Source: Brevibacillus sp042683565 (GTDB lineage: Bacteria; Bacillota; Bacilli; Brevibacillales; Brevibacillaceae). Taken from it: DNA of 64,000 nt. The stretch spans positions 124,001 to 188,000 of the forward strand of contig NZ_JBHUJW010000034.1 in assembly GCF_042683565.1 (NCBI RefSeq), written 5' to 3'. The position numbers and the translations under genes were made by a program. This document shows positions 1 through 7,915 of the stretch, piece by piece; within the stretch, counting starts at the first letter, position 1; each line of letters starts with the position of its first letter. The notes under the pieces were generated by a model, which had not been told where the DNA came from, made no database searches, and was given only the letters and a program-made list of their open reading frames with translations.

Positions 1-948
1 TTCCTTGCCCTGCGCCGTCTTGACCTGTTTGAAGAAGCCTTGGCCCGCCTTTTGCCCGATCCAGCGCTTCTCGACCATTTGCAGCACGAACGGCGGCACT
101 TCAAAGATTACTTTTTCCTGCTCGTCCCGGCTCTTGCTTTTCATGTTGTTTGCGACGTGCACGTAGGTGTCCAGCCCGACCACATCCAATGTGCGGAACG
201 TCGCGCTTTTCGGACGCCCGATCACCGGACCGGTGAGAGCGTCTGCTTCATCGACAGACAGGCCGAGACGCTCGAGCTCGTGGAGTGAGACCTGCAGCCC
301 GTATGTACCGATGCGGTTCGCGATGAAGTTCGGTGTATCCTTGCAGAGCACCGTGCCTTTGCCGAGCACATGCTCTCCGAAGTGCATCATAAAATCGACG
401 ACTGCCGGGTCCGTGTCGTTGCCCGGAATGATCTCCAGCAGCTTCAGGTAGCGGGGAGGATTGAAAAAATGCGTGCCGAGAAAGTGCTTACGGAAGTCAT
501 CCGACCTGCCCTCCGCCATTTCGTTGATGGATACGCCCGATGTGTTGGAGGTGATGATCGTGCCCGGCTTGCGGTGCGCTTCCACCATGGCAAAGACGCT
601 TTTCTTGACCTCGAGATTTTCCACGACCACCTCGATGATCCAGTCCACCTCGCCGAGTACGGACAGATGATCCTCGAAGTTGCCGACCGTGATCAAATCC
701 ACGTTCTTTTTATCGTAGAGCGGAGCCGGCTTATCCTTGAGCAGCCGGTCCTTGCCTGCTTGCGCGATGCGATTTCGTACGACTGCATCTGCCAGGGTCA
801 GCCTTTTTTGGCTCTCGTCAGCAGTCAACTCCCGCGGCACGATGTCCAGCAAGTAAACGGGGATGCCGACGTTGGCCAGGTGCCCTGCTATGCCTGCTCC
901 CATCACGCCGGCCCCGAGAACGGCCGCCTTGCGAATTTTGCGTTCCAT
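1..948 (-). CDS. fadN: 3-hydroxyacyl-CoA dehydrogenase, FadN type (C-terminal part outside window)
   Basis: This is the first 316 codons of a fatty-acid beta-oxidation enzyme that oxidises 3-hydroxyacyl-CoA with NAD. The reading frame is still open at base 1, so the 3' part lies outside. I translated the minus strand directly. Residues 12-17 form the NAD-binding GAGVMG turn, followed by the dehydrogenase motif HFFNPPRYLKLLEIIP and the NFIANRIGTYG stretch. The sequence resembles B. subtilis FadN throughout. FadN proteins are near 800 residues and carry an enoyl-CoA hydratase region further on. The ATG at 948 follows a strong AGGAGG at about 957-962. A FadR box lies 132 bases upstream, so repression relieved by long-chain acyl-CoA is likely. 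fadA and fadE are expected to the left. Confidence 0.93.
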   Translation of the reverse strand, partial: MERKIRKAAVLGAGVMGAGIAGHLANVGIPVYLLDIVPRELTADESQKRLTLADAVVRNRIAQAGKDRLLKDKPAPLYDKKNVDLITVGNFEDHLSVLGEVDWIIEVVVENLEVKKSVFAMVEAHRKPGTIITSNTSGVSINEMAEGRSDDFRKHFLGTHFFNPPRYLKLLEIIPGNDTDPAVVDFMMHFGEHVLGKGTVLCKDTPNFIANRIGTYGLQVSLHELERLGLSVDEADALTGPVIGRPKSATFRTLDVVGLDTYVHVANNMKSKSRDEQEKVIFEVPPFVLQMVEKRWIGQKAGQGFFKQVKTAQGKE

Positions 949-1044
949 CTACATATCCTCCTCGATACAAAATTGACGCTCCGGTGAATACCTAATTTTC
1001 AAATAGCCAGAGTTTTCTTGTAACGTAAACTTCTCCTTTTCCAT
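949..1044 (-). CDS. possible 31-residue upstream ORF abutting fadN
   Basis: An ATG at 1044 preceded by an AGGA opens a frame of 31 codons that ends in TAG directly before the fadN ATG (TAGATG). It begins MEKEKFTLQENSGYLK and is in the same frame as fadN, so only the TAG separates them. The fadN ribosome binding site lies inside its last codons. It could be a translated leader coupled to fadN or simply open frame in the mRNA leader. I recognise no family. Confidence 0.2.
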   Translation of the reverse strand: MEKEKFTLQENSGYLKIRYSPERQFCIEEDM

Positions 1045-1079
1045 AGATATTCCTGTCAGCAGAGACTCATGTATTTCGT

Positions 1080-1097
1080 TGAATGAATACTCATTCA
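1080..1097 (-). promoter_or_regulatory. FadR operator upstream of fadN
   Basis: TGAATGAATACTCATTCA fits the B. subtilis FadR consensus TGAATGANTANTCATTCA at every defined position. FadR of Bacillus represses beta-oxidation operons and is released by long-chain acyl-CoA. The gene controlled is fadN on the minus strand. The fadR gene itself is not in this window. Confidence 0.88.
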
Positions 1098-1112
1098 GTT
1101 TGTGGATGTAAA
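1084..1112 (-). promoter_or_regulatory. candidate fadN promoter overlapping the FadR box
   Basis: On the minus strand TTTACA (1112-1107) lies 17 bases before TATTCA (1089-1084). The -35 is good and the -10 is poor. If used, the -10 falls inside the FadR operator, which would explain direct repression. The mRNA leader would then be about 130 bases. Confidence 0.35.
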
Positions 1113-1270
1113 AAAGCACATCCCTTTTTCAGACGAATTTATGCGTCTGGAGATGCATCCATCCACCTGCTGAATCACCGTTCATTTTCATTGTAATCGA
1201 AAATTCTGTCATTTGCAATTGGCGCAAGTCGGCATCTGGTGTTTTTTTCCTGAACATCCCCCCTGGCCCG

Positions 1271-1309
1271 AAAAAAACGGGACAGAGCCGCCGTTCGCAG
1301 CTCTATCCC
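1271..1309 (-). terminator. intrinsic terminator after the SLH gene
   Basis: On the minus strand GGGATAGAGC pairs with GCTCTGTCCC (one G-U) around an 11-base loop, followed by seven T. It closes the transcript of the SLH protein gene. Confidence 0.8.
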
Positions 1310-1323
1310 TGACATCGGCAGGC

Positions 1324-2448
1324 TTACTTTTGGCTATACAGCACAGCCGCAATCTTGCGTCCATACGTGCTCGTCGGATCGGGGTCCAGCCGATATTCGA
1401 CGCGGAGGCTTCCGTTCAGGCCGTACTTGTAATCTCCGACCAGCCACAGCAGCTTGTTGTCGGTCTCGTCTGTCAGCACTGTCAGATTCGCCAGCGCGGT
1501 TGACGTCGGCACTCGCGGCAGTTTGCCCATGCTGGTGAGGGCCGCCGGCGTAAAATATTGGAGCAGCTTTGCCTGGTTTTTCGTTTCATAAGCGAGGCTG
1601 GCTGCCTTCAGGAAGACGGCTGCCATTTTTTGCTGCGGCTTGCCTTTGCTCCTAAATTGCAGCAATGCCTGATTTTTGTAATAGTCAAGCAAACGCTTCA
1701 TGACGACTGCGTATTCGGCGCGGGTCATGAGATTGTCGGGCTGAAGGGTGGTCGGCGACGCGAACAGGTTGAATTCGCGGATCGCGGTCGCGTACGGCGA
1801 GTATGTATCCCGATAGTAGCTTTCCTGCTTCCACTCGTAGTAGCTCGTGAAGAAGGAGGCGGCATCCTGCGGCCTGATGTTGGCTGTCCGGTAAATTTGC
1901 GGGGTGAGCATGTGGAACAGGATCAGGCTCGCTTCCTCGCGCGTCATCGGTCTTTGGAAGGCTGCGGACGACAGCCACCAGTCCGGATTTTCCTTCTCCG
2001 GCTTCTTGATGAGCTGGCCGCTGTCGGAAATGTACAGGTAGTAGAGCATCCTGTCCCCCGGATCATAGTCTCCTTTGATCCCGGTCTCAATCTCCAGCAA
2101 GGTGTCCATGTTGGTCAGCAGCTGCTCGATCTCCCAGCGCTGCTGGTAGCGGTAATCGATGTTTAGCTTGCGCTGCGGCTTCGCGATCGGCCCAAAGACC
2201 GATTCAAACACCCGGTTCAGCATGGCGAGTGCCTCTCCGCGCGAAATGGGGCTGTTCGGGTAAAACAGCTGCCTGGCGTTTCCTTTGACGATGCCGAGTT
2301 TCGCCAATTCGTTCACCGACTGCTCTGCCCAGTGCCCGTTCAGGTCTTGGAAGGTCACGGCTGCCGCCGCGCTCGCATTGCCTGCCAAAAAGCTTTGCAG
2401 CACGAGCATGGCCGTGAGAAAACCCATAACGATGCGCTTTTTCATCAC
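1324..2448 (-). CDS. S-layer-homology domain surface protein
   Basis: A secreted protein of 374 residues. The N-terminus (MMKKR, a hydrophobic stretch, then NASA-AA) is a signal peptide. One clear SLH motif follows at about residues 32-80 (FQDLNGHWAEQSVNELAKLGIVKG, here shortened, with PISRGEALAML). Two weaker SLH-like stretches read TREEASLILFHML (near 170) and MTRAEYAVVMKRLL (near 245). SLH domains bind pyruvylated cell-wall polysaccharide. The last 110 residues match no motif I know, though they have an NTF2-like pattern. The start is GTG 2448 or ATG 2445; both sit behind AAAGGAG. It is monocistronic, with its own terminator. Confidence 0.8.
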   Translation of the reverse strand: MMKKRIVMGFLTAMLVLQSFLAGNASAAAAVTFQDLNGHWAEQSVNELAKLGIVKGNARQLFYPNSPISRGEALAMLNRVFESVFGPIAKPQRKLNIDYRYQQRWEIEQLLTNMDTLLEIETGIKGDYDPGDRMLYYLYISDSGQLIKKPEKENPDWWLSSAAFQRPMTREEASLILFHMLTPQIYRTANIRPQDAASFFTSYYEWKQESYYRDTYSPYATAIREFNLFASPTTLQPDNLMTRAEYAVVMKRLLDYYKNQALLQFRSKGKPQQKMAAVFLKAASLAYETKNQAKLLQYFTPAALTSMGKLPRVPTSTALANLTVLTDETDNKLLWLVGDYKYGLNGSLRVEYRLDPDPTSTYGRKIAAVLYSQK

Positions 2449-2570
2449 GATTTTTCTCCTTTCCCTCCGGCATGAATCTGTAACTTTTCATCTATTCCCT
2501 GTATTCTTCCAAAGGGAGAAATCCTTTACTTGTATCGGGAAGAATGCCGCCCTGCTTTAGGTTTTGAACG

Positions 2571-2608
2571 AAAAAAGGGCCGACCTCTCTCTGCAGAAAG
2601 GGCGGCCT
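2571..2608 (-). terminator. intrinsic terminator after the ABC exporter pair
   Basis: On the minus strand AGGCCG pairs with CGGCCC around an inner CTTTCTGCAGAGAG hairpin, followed by a run of six T. It lies just past the permease stop. Confidence 0.7.
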
Positions 2609-2624
2609 GACAACGGCAAGCGAT

Positions 2625-4298
2625 TCAGCCTTCGATTTGCTCCAGCCACACCGGTCCTTTTTTCATCAACAATCTCCAGAGCGCGAAGTCTGCCAGCGCA
2701 AACACGAGCAACAGTCCGGCTCCCATCGCGACGAGCGAGGTCTGCAGCAAATAGGCCGCCCCGATGGCCAGCCCTGCTGTGACCACTCCAAGGATCATGA
2801 AAAACAGCGGGCTCAGATTTTGCTTCACTGCCTCCTGTTCGGAGCCCCACTCCAGCTTCGGGTTCCGCAGATCGAGCATGAGACCAAGCAGGTGCATAAA
2901 GAAAATGCCCGGGATGCCGACCGCCACAGCCAAAATGACGAACAGCGGCGGGAGCTGGATGAGCCAGGCTGCTTCGCCCGCGAGCAGCAGCATGCTGAAT
3001 ACGCTGAGCGCGAAGCCCGGGATGAGCTTCGCCGCCAGGAGCTGCCCGTATGGAACAGGCAGGCTCTTGTTCAGAAAGAAGCCCTGTCCTTCCCTCGTAA
3101 TCGCCGTGACAGACGTGCTGTTCGTCCCTGCAACCAGCAGGAACAGCCCGAAGAATAAGGCTACGCTCATTCCGCCCATGCCTTCCCCTTGCAGCCAGTC
3201 GCCAAGCGCTGCCAGCAGCTCCCCGCTGTCGTGGCGGCTCAATAGCGGCACGAGGCCAAACAGCGGCATGAACAAGCTGGGGAGCGCGCAATTCATGAGG
3301 AACGCCGGCGTTCTCACCAGCATCTTCCACTCTTTGGCCGCATACGCCAGCCAGACCGGTCGGGCTTTGAAGCCTTTGCGCCAGGCCGTCTCATCGAGCT
3401 GCCTGCGTCTGGCCCGCGACTCGCTGATTCCCATCACGCCGGCGAAGTACAGGTAGCTGCCTGCCCACATAATTGCGGCAAAGCTGACAGCCGCCACCAG
3501 GCAATAGGCGACCAAATAGCCGAACCCGCTGATGGCGCTGTTCTCGAGCAGGGCGAGCGCGGCAAATTTGCTCGCAGGAAAGATCCTGGTCACGATGCCG
3601 ACCAGCCCTTGATTTTGGGCGGCGATCATCTGCTGAAGCTGTTCGAGTCCCCCGGTACCGCTCGCCTGGCGCTGGGCAAAAGCCTGAAACCCGATTGCCG
3701 CAGCGATCGCGAGCAGCCCCCCGATCAGGCGAATGCGGTCTTTGCTTTTGCCGATGTTGGTATAACGCATGAACACCATGACGACGAGGATCGCCAGCGC
3801 GAGAGGGACGATCGGCAGGACGAGGTAGACGACCAGCGCATAAAGGTAATAGAGCACCCCGCCCCCGCTCTTGATCCCGAACGTGACGAAAATCGGCATG
3901 ACCATGACGAGCGCCGTCAGGTACTCATACAAAAGCGCGACCAGAAATTTCGCTCCGAGAATTTGCCCGGGGGTTAGCGGCAACGGCAACAAATGCTCCA
4001 CATCCTGCGAATAGTAAAAGACGCTCAACACGTAGACGATCCCGAGCAGAAAAATCGCCAGCGACGAGCCTGCCACCCCGATTCCGAGCAAGGCACCCTC
4101 CTGCCCGATTTGTGCCAGCCCGTCGTACAGGGACGACGAAAAAGCAGACACCGACGCAATGAGCGGGATCATTCCTGCCGCGACCGCAAACAGAATCCAG
4201 TACGACTTCCAGCCGCTGCCCCGCCATTTCAGCGGCGATCCGGCATTTTTCAGTATGATTTTGGTCAGGAGCAGCACTTTTTTCATGCCTTTATTCAT
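2625..4298 (-). CDS. ABC exporter permease, large multi-pass membrane protein
   Basis: A 557-residue integral membrane protein. About ten to twelve hydrophobic segments are visible, starting at YWILFAVAAGMIPLIASVSAF (near residue 35), with a soluble central part near 260-330. The conserved VFYYSQDVEHLLPLPLTPGQILGAKF stretch, shortened here, resembles the YthQ-type ABC-2 permeases of bacilli. Its start overlaps the stop of the ATPase gene by eight bases, so the two are translationally coupled and act together. The exported substrate cannot be told from the sequence. A lipid, peptide or cell-envelope substrate is possible. Confidence 0.75.
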   Translation of the reverse strand: MNKGMKKVLLLTKIILKNAGSPLKWRGSGWKSYWILFAVAAGMIPLIASVSAFSSSLYDGLAQIGQEGALLGIGVAGSSLAIFLLGIVYVLSVFYYSQDVEHLLPLPLTPGQILGAKFLVALLYEYLTALVMVMPIFVTFGIKSGGGVLYYLYALVVYLVLPIVPLALAILVVMVFMRYTNIGKSKDRIRLIGGLLAIAAAIGFQAFAQRQASGTGGLEQLQQMIAAQNQGLVGIVTRIFPASKFAALALLENSAISGFGYLVAYCLVAAVSFAAIMWAGSYLYFAGVMGISESRARRRQLDETAWRKGFKARPVWLAYAAKEWKMLVRTPAFLMNCALPSLFMPLFGLVPLLSRHDSGELLAALGDWLQGEGMGGMSVALFFGLFLLVAGTNSTSVTAITREGQGFFLNKSLPVPYGQLLAAKLIPGFALSVFSMLLLAGEAAWLIQLPPLFVILAVAVGIPGIFFMHLLGLMLDLRNPKLEWGSEQEAVKQNLSPLFFMILGVVTAGLAIGAAYLLQTSLVAMGAGLLLVFALADFALWRLLMKKGPVWLEQIEG

Positions 4299-5016
4299 TC
4301 TGGGTCAACTCCAGGAACAGGCTCTCCAGTGAACGGTTCGACTGAAAATGCTGCTGCATCTCGGCGAACGTGCCGCAAAAAAGGATCGTCCCCTTGCTGA
4401 TGATAGCGACCCGATCGCACAGCTTCTCCGCCACTTCGAGCACGTGCGTGGAAAAGAAAACGGTTCTGCCGCTGTCCGCGTGTTCCCGCATCATTTCCTT
4501 CAAGGTGAACGACGACCTTGGGTCCAGCCCCGTGAGCGGCTCATCAAGTATCCATACTTCCGGACGGTGAAGGAGCACACCCATGATCTGAATCTTTTGC
4601 CGCATCCCGTGCGAGTAGCTTTGGATGGTATCCCCGAGAGCATCTGTCATGTCGAAGCGACGGGCCAGCTGCACGATCCGCTCCTGCCGCTCCTGCTCCG
4701 GCACTTCGTAAATGTCCGCCATGAAGCGCAGATACTCCAGCCCTTTCAAGCGCAAAAACTGATCCGGGCTGTCCGGCACGTATCCAAACTGGCGCTTGGC
4801 AGCCAGTGCATCAGAGGCGATGTTTTTCCCATTGATGGTGATCTCTCCGGCATCCGGACGAATGATCCCGGTGATCATTTTGATCGTGGTCGTTTTTCCG
4901 GCTCCGTTTGGACCAAGAAAGCCGAAAATTTCGCCCCTGGGGATTTGCAGATTCAAGTTGTCGACGGCTTTTCTCGTGCCGTTGTAGCTTTTTGTCACAC
5001 CTCGCAGTTCAATCAT
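4291..5016 (-). CDS. ABC transporter ATP-binding protein
   Basis: The 241-residue nucleotide-binding subunit of an exporter. Walker A GPNGAGKTT is at residues 35-43, followed by a Q-loop (FGYVPDSPDQFLRLKG), the signature YSHGMRQKI and Walker B WILDEPLTGLD, then the H-loop STHVLEVAEK. The ATG at 5016 follows AGGAGGGACGCT; an in-frame upstream start at 5067 has no binding site. It shares an operon with the downstream permease. The DrrA/CcmA-like fold and lack of a binding protein point to export. Confidence 0.9.
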   Translation of the reverse strand: MIELRGVTKSYNGTRKAVDNLNLQIPRGEIFGFLGPNGAGKTTTIKMITGIIRPDAGEITINGKNIASDALAAKRQFGYVPDSPDQFLRLKGLEYLRFMADIYEVPEQERQERIVQLARRFDMTDALGDTIQSYSHGMRQKIQIMGVLLHRPEVWILDEPLTGLDPRSSFTLKEMMREHADSGRTVFFSTHVLEVAEKLCDRVAIISKGTILFCGTFAEMQQHFQSNRSLESLFLELTQNE

Positions 5017-5106
5017 AGCGTCCCTCCTGTTTTTCGCGCCTCTATTTTCCTCATCCTTCCAGACCATCCTCTATCTATACGATCAGACTGGAAGAAGGTT
5101 GCAAAT

Positions 5107-5137
5107 AAAAAAGGGCCTATGGTTGTACCATAGCCCT
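5107..5137 (-). terminator. intrinsic terminator after the 5168-5584 gene
   Basis: AAGGGCTATGGT pairs with ACCATAGGCCCTT, followed by six T, on the minus strand. A weaker T-run on the other strand could make it bidirectional. Confidence 0.8.
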
Positions 5138-5167
5138 TTTCCTGGCAGAAAGCCGCTCTTGCCTCTC

Positions 5168-5584
5168 TTACATCTGGGGTACGAAGCTTCCATCCCGCAG
5201 CATGGTCAATTCGCCCATGAGGAAAGCGAGTTCCTCGGAATCTCCCGCCGTCCCCTTCTCTTCGTGAACTTCCAGACGGCGCAGCAGCATGTTCGCAAAA
5301 TCCTGGATTTGCACCGGATGCGCCTCGATGTCTGCATCGTCGAGAATGTCAAATCCCGTCAGCGCTTCCAGATGGGTGACGATGCGGAAGCCGCCGATTT
5401 CCCCGAGCACTTCCGGTTTATTCAACTTCGACTTTTCCAATTTTTGCAGCATCGACAAAATGTCATTGGCGACGATGCTGGGAAAGGCCACCTGATAAAA
5501 ATTGCGGTTTGCCGCTTCGTCCGCCTTGATAATGAGAATGTCGATTCCATCCAGCTTCTTTGCCTTTTTTCCAAAACCAAACAT
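5168..5584 (-). CDS. hypothetical soluble protein, 138 residues
   Basis: I do not recognise the family. The protein begins MFGFGKKAKKLDGIDILIIKA, has no signal peptide or membrane segment, and is acidic and mostly helical in pattern. The ATG at 5584 follows AGGTGGAAATAT. The 11 extra in-frame codons up to 5617 have no binding site. It is a single-gene unit with its own terminator, divergent from the lipoprotein gene. Confidence 0.65.
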   Translation of the reverse strand: MFGFGKKAKKLDGIDILIIKADEAANRNFYQVAFPSIVANDILSMLQKLEKSKLNKPEVLGEIGGFRIVTHLEALTGFDILDDADIEAHPVQIQDFANMLLRRLEVHEEKGTAGDSEELAFLMGELTMLRDGSFVPQM

Positions 5585-5794
5585 ATATTTCCACCTCAAT
5601 TGACTCGATCTGCACAACTCTCTTCATGATAGACATAATCGTACGGAGAGACAAGCCCCATCCTGTTTCCTTTTTCCACACGTCATGTTCCATGCAGCCT
5701 TTTTCCTGTGTGGGGAAAATGTTTCCACGTCTGTCAGAGCGAAAACCTGCACACGCTAACAGGAAAGTCTGTGCCAACAAAAGGGGATGCGCTC

Positions 5795-6394
5795 ATGAAA
5801 CGTTGGAAAAGCTGGATATTTTTACTTTCCGCCCTCCTGCTCCTCTCCGGATGCAATACACCTTCCCAAGAAAACGCGAAAACGCAGAGCAAGCCGCCCA
5901 GGCAGTCGGCCATGCAAAAGCTCGATGAGAGCAAAGGCGATATTGTGCTCTTCTTAAATCGCGCCGAGCACGCGCTGGAAGACGTGTACTTCGCGGCCGC
6001 AGACAACGCCAAAGGCAAAACGGTGCGCGAAGATGGCATCGTCTATCGGGAGCTGCCCAAGCGCTTTGACAGCAAGGAGAAGATCGTCGGCTATTTTGCC
6101 CGCTTCTGGAGCAAGCCGCTGGCCGAAGCCATGTACGACAACATGTCGACCAAGCTGGTGAAGGGCAAGGTGTACGCAGCATTTCCGCGCAGCGACTACC
6201 CCGTCCTGATTTCCAGACGCAACACCACCGTGGAAAAAACGAACGGCGTGCTGCACGTCACTGTCGAGGATGTGACCACGCCAGCCTTCGCCTCTGACCG
6301 GACCATCCGCTACCAGCTTGTCCGCGATGCGAAGACGAAGCGGTTTGAAATCAAATCGAGAATGGGTGCTTATGGCAGCGAGCAATTTCAATAA
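5795..6394 (+). CDS. lipoprotein, possibly IseA-like
   Basis: A 199-residue exported lipoprotein. The signal peptide ends in a lipobox, LLLLSGC, with the lipidated Cys near residue 20. The mature part contains YRELPKRFDSKEKIVGYFARFW and KGKVYAAFPRSDYPVL (both shortened). This order of elements recalls the IseA family, inhibitors of cell-wall DL-endopeptidases. I hold this only weakly. Start ATG 5795 follows AAGGGGATGCGCTC. The next promoter begins six bases after its stop, so it is monocistronic. Confidence 0.6.
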   Translation: MKRWKSWIFLLSALLLLSGCNTPSQENAKTQSKPPRQSAMQKLDESKGDIVLFLNRAEHALEDVYFAAADNAKGKTVREDGIVYRELPKRFDSKEKIVGYFARFWSKPLAEAMYDNMSTKLVKGKVYAAFPRSDYPVLISRRNTTVEKTNGVLHVTVEDVTTPAFASDRTIRYQLVRDAKTKRFEIKSRMGAYGSEQFQ

Positions 6395-6399
6395 TTTCC

Positions 6400-6429
6400 T
6401 TGACATTTCCGCGACTGCGGAAGAATAAT
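6400..6429 (+). promoter_or_regulatory. sigma-A promoter of the proline T-box operon
   Basis: TTGACA at 6400-6405 is a perfect -35. AATAAT at 6424-6429 follows after an 18-base spacer. It begins just behind the lipoprotein stop codon and directs transcription into the T-box leader. Confidence 0.75.
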
Positions 6430-6451
6430 AGTGAATTAATAAACCCCATAT

Positions 6452-6720
6452 GTGATCGGCAATGACGGGGAACAGTAAGACCGCCCTTCAGGTCCAGAGA
6501 GCGAAATCCACCGGCTGAAAGATTTCGCGCATGAATCGGTCTGAACCCGCCCCGGAGCATCCAGGGATGACCTGGACAGGTTTCTTTCACCTGTTATCAA
6601 AGAAAGAGAGCTGGACGTTCCCGGCGGAAGCGCGCTTTTCGCCCCGGACGTCAAATAAGGTGGTACCGCGGAGGTCATATGCCCTTTCGTCCTTATCAAA
6701 GAGACGAAAGGGCTTTTTAT
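6452..6720 (+). ncRNA. T-box leader (proline) controlling proBAC
   Basis: A tRNA-sensing transcription attenuator. The T-box core AATAAGGTGGTACCGCGG is at 6655-6672. A terminator follows: GCCCTTTCGT (6682-6691) pairs with ACGAAAGGGC (6705-6714), then five T. Stem I runs from near 6452. Its specifier loop has the AGTA side near 6475 facing GAACCCG, and helix AGACCG/CGGTCT closes it. The codon is CCC (Pro) at 6546-6548, matching the proline genes downstream. Uncharged tRNA-Pro should stabilise the antiterminator, so proline starvation turns on proline synthesis. Confidence 0.93.
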
Positions 6721-6746
6721 ATTGTCTGGGATCAGGAGGTTTGAAC

Positions 6747-7847
6747 ATGAAAAAGGGCAAGTTGCGATTGGTCGTAAAAGTCGGCAGCAGTTCGCTGGCG
6801 GCGGCAGGAGGCGGCGTGGATCGAAGCAAGATGACGCTCCTCGTCTCTGCCGTAAGCAAGCTGCGGGAAGCGGGGCATCAGGTGGTGCTCGTCTCTTCGG
6901 GGGCGGTCGCCAGCGGGTATCAAAGCCTTGGCTATCGCCAGCGACCGCGCACGCTGGCTGCCAGGCAGGCCGCAGCCGCCATCGGGCAAAGTCTCTTGAT
7001 GCAGACCTACACACAAATGTTCGCTGCCCATCAGTTCAGCGTGGCGCAAATTTTGCTGACGAGAAGCGACTTTTCCCATCGCGGGAGATACCAGCACGCG
7101 TTTCAGACACTGTCGCTGCTGCTGGACAAAAACATTTTGCCGATCATCAACGAGAACGATACCGTGTCCGTCGCCGAGCTGACGTTTGGCGACAACGACA
7201 TGCTGGGAGCGCTGGTAGCCGGATTGGTGCACGCCGATCTGTACATGATTCTCACCGACACAGACGGACTGTACGACAAGGACCCGAGGAGCAACCCTGA
7301 CGCCAAGCGCATTGGCTGGCTGCAGGAAATTACGGAGGAAGTCGAGGCGCTCGCTGGCGGAGCCTCCCAACTGGGTACAGGGGGCATGCGCTCCAAGCTG
7401 ATCGCCGCCAAAACGGCGCAAGGTCTGGGGATTCCGAGCTTTATCGGAAAGTTGAACCAGCCAGACGATCTGCTCGAGGTCATCTGCGGCAAAGGCAACG
7501 GCACGTACGTCAGCTATCGCCCGGAAGCGCCCGCGGCCAGCGGATTGCCGACCCGCAAGCAATGGATCGCGCTCCACTCCCCCATTCGCGGCTCCATTAC
7601 GATCGACAGCGGAGCCGCTGAGGCCATTTTGAAAAAACGCAGCAGCCTGCTGCTCGCCGGCGTGCGCGACGTGTCCGGCAGCTTCGGGCCAAATGAAGTG
7701 ATTGAGGTGTACTGCGACGGTTCCCTGATCGGGCGCGGCGTCAGCCGGTACGCTGCCGAGGAGCTGCTGGAATTTTTATCCCCTGCCGGATCGACGCAGC
7801 ACAGCGGCACCGTAATCCATCGGGACCAGTGGACACAGACGATTTGA
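6747..7847 (+). CDS. proB: glutamate 5-kinase
   Basis: Phosphorylates glutamate to gamma-glutamyl phosphate, the first step of proline synthesis. 366 residues, the full kinase-plus-PUA length. Amino-acid kinase motifs: KVGSSSL near the N-terminus, VSSGAVASGYQ, INENDTVSV, and GGMRSKLIAAKTA. A PUA domain fills the last 90 residues (GSITIDSGAAEAILKKRSSL). The ATG at 6747 follows AGGAGG. It is the first gene of proBAC, 27 bases past the T-box terminator. Confidence 0.97.
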   Translation: MKKGKLRLVVKVGSSSLAAAGGGVDRSKMTLLVSAVSKLREAGHQVVLVSSGAVASGYQSLGYRQRPRTLAARQAAAAIGQSLLMQTYTQMFAAHQFSVAQILLTRSDFSHRGRYQHAFQTLSLLLDKNILPIINENDTVSVAELTFGDNDMLGALVAGLVHADLYMILTDTDGLYDKDPRSNPDAKRIGWLQEITEEVEALAGGASQLGTGGMRSKLIAAKTAQGLGIPSFIGKLNQPDDLLEVICGKGNGTYVSYRPEAPAASGLPTRKQWIALHSPIRGSITIDSGAAEAILKKRSSLLLAGVRDVSGSFGPNEVIEVYCDGSLIGRGVSRYAAEELLEFLSPAGSTQHSGTVIHRDQWTQTI

Positions 7848-7915
7848 ACGCAGGCCGCTTTTATCCGGTTTGACAGATAGAGAAAAGAACGAAAGAAAAA
7901 GGAGCTGGGGAAATC

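Noticed and set aside
1103..1141. Two small hairpins (GGATGT/ACATCC and AGACG/CGTCT) upstream of fadN
   Set aside because: No gene ends here on the plus strand. They may be incidental; I could not link them to a function.
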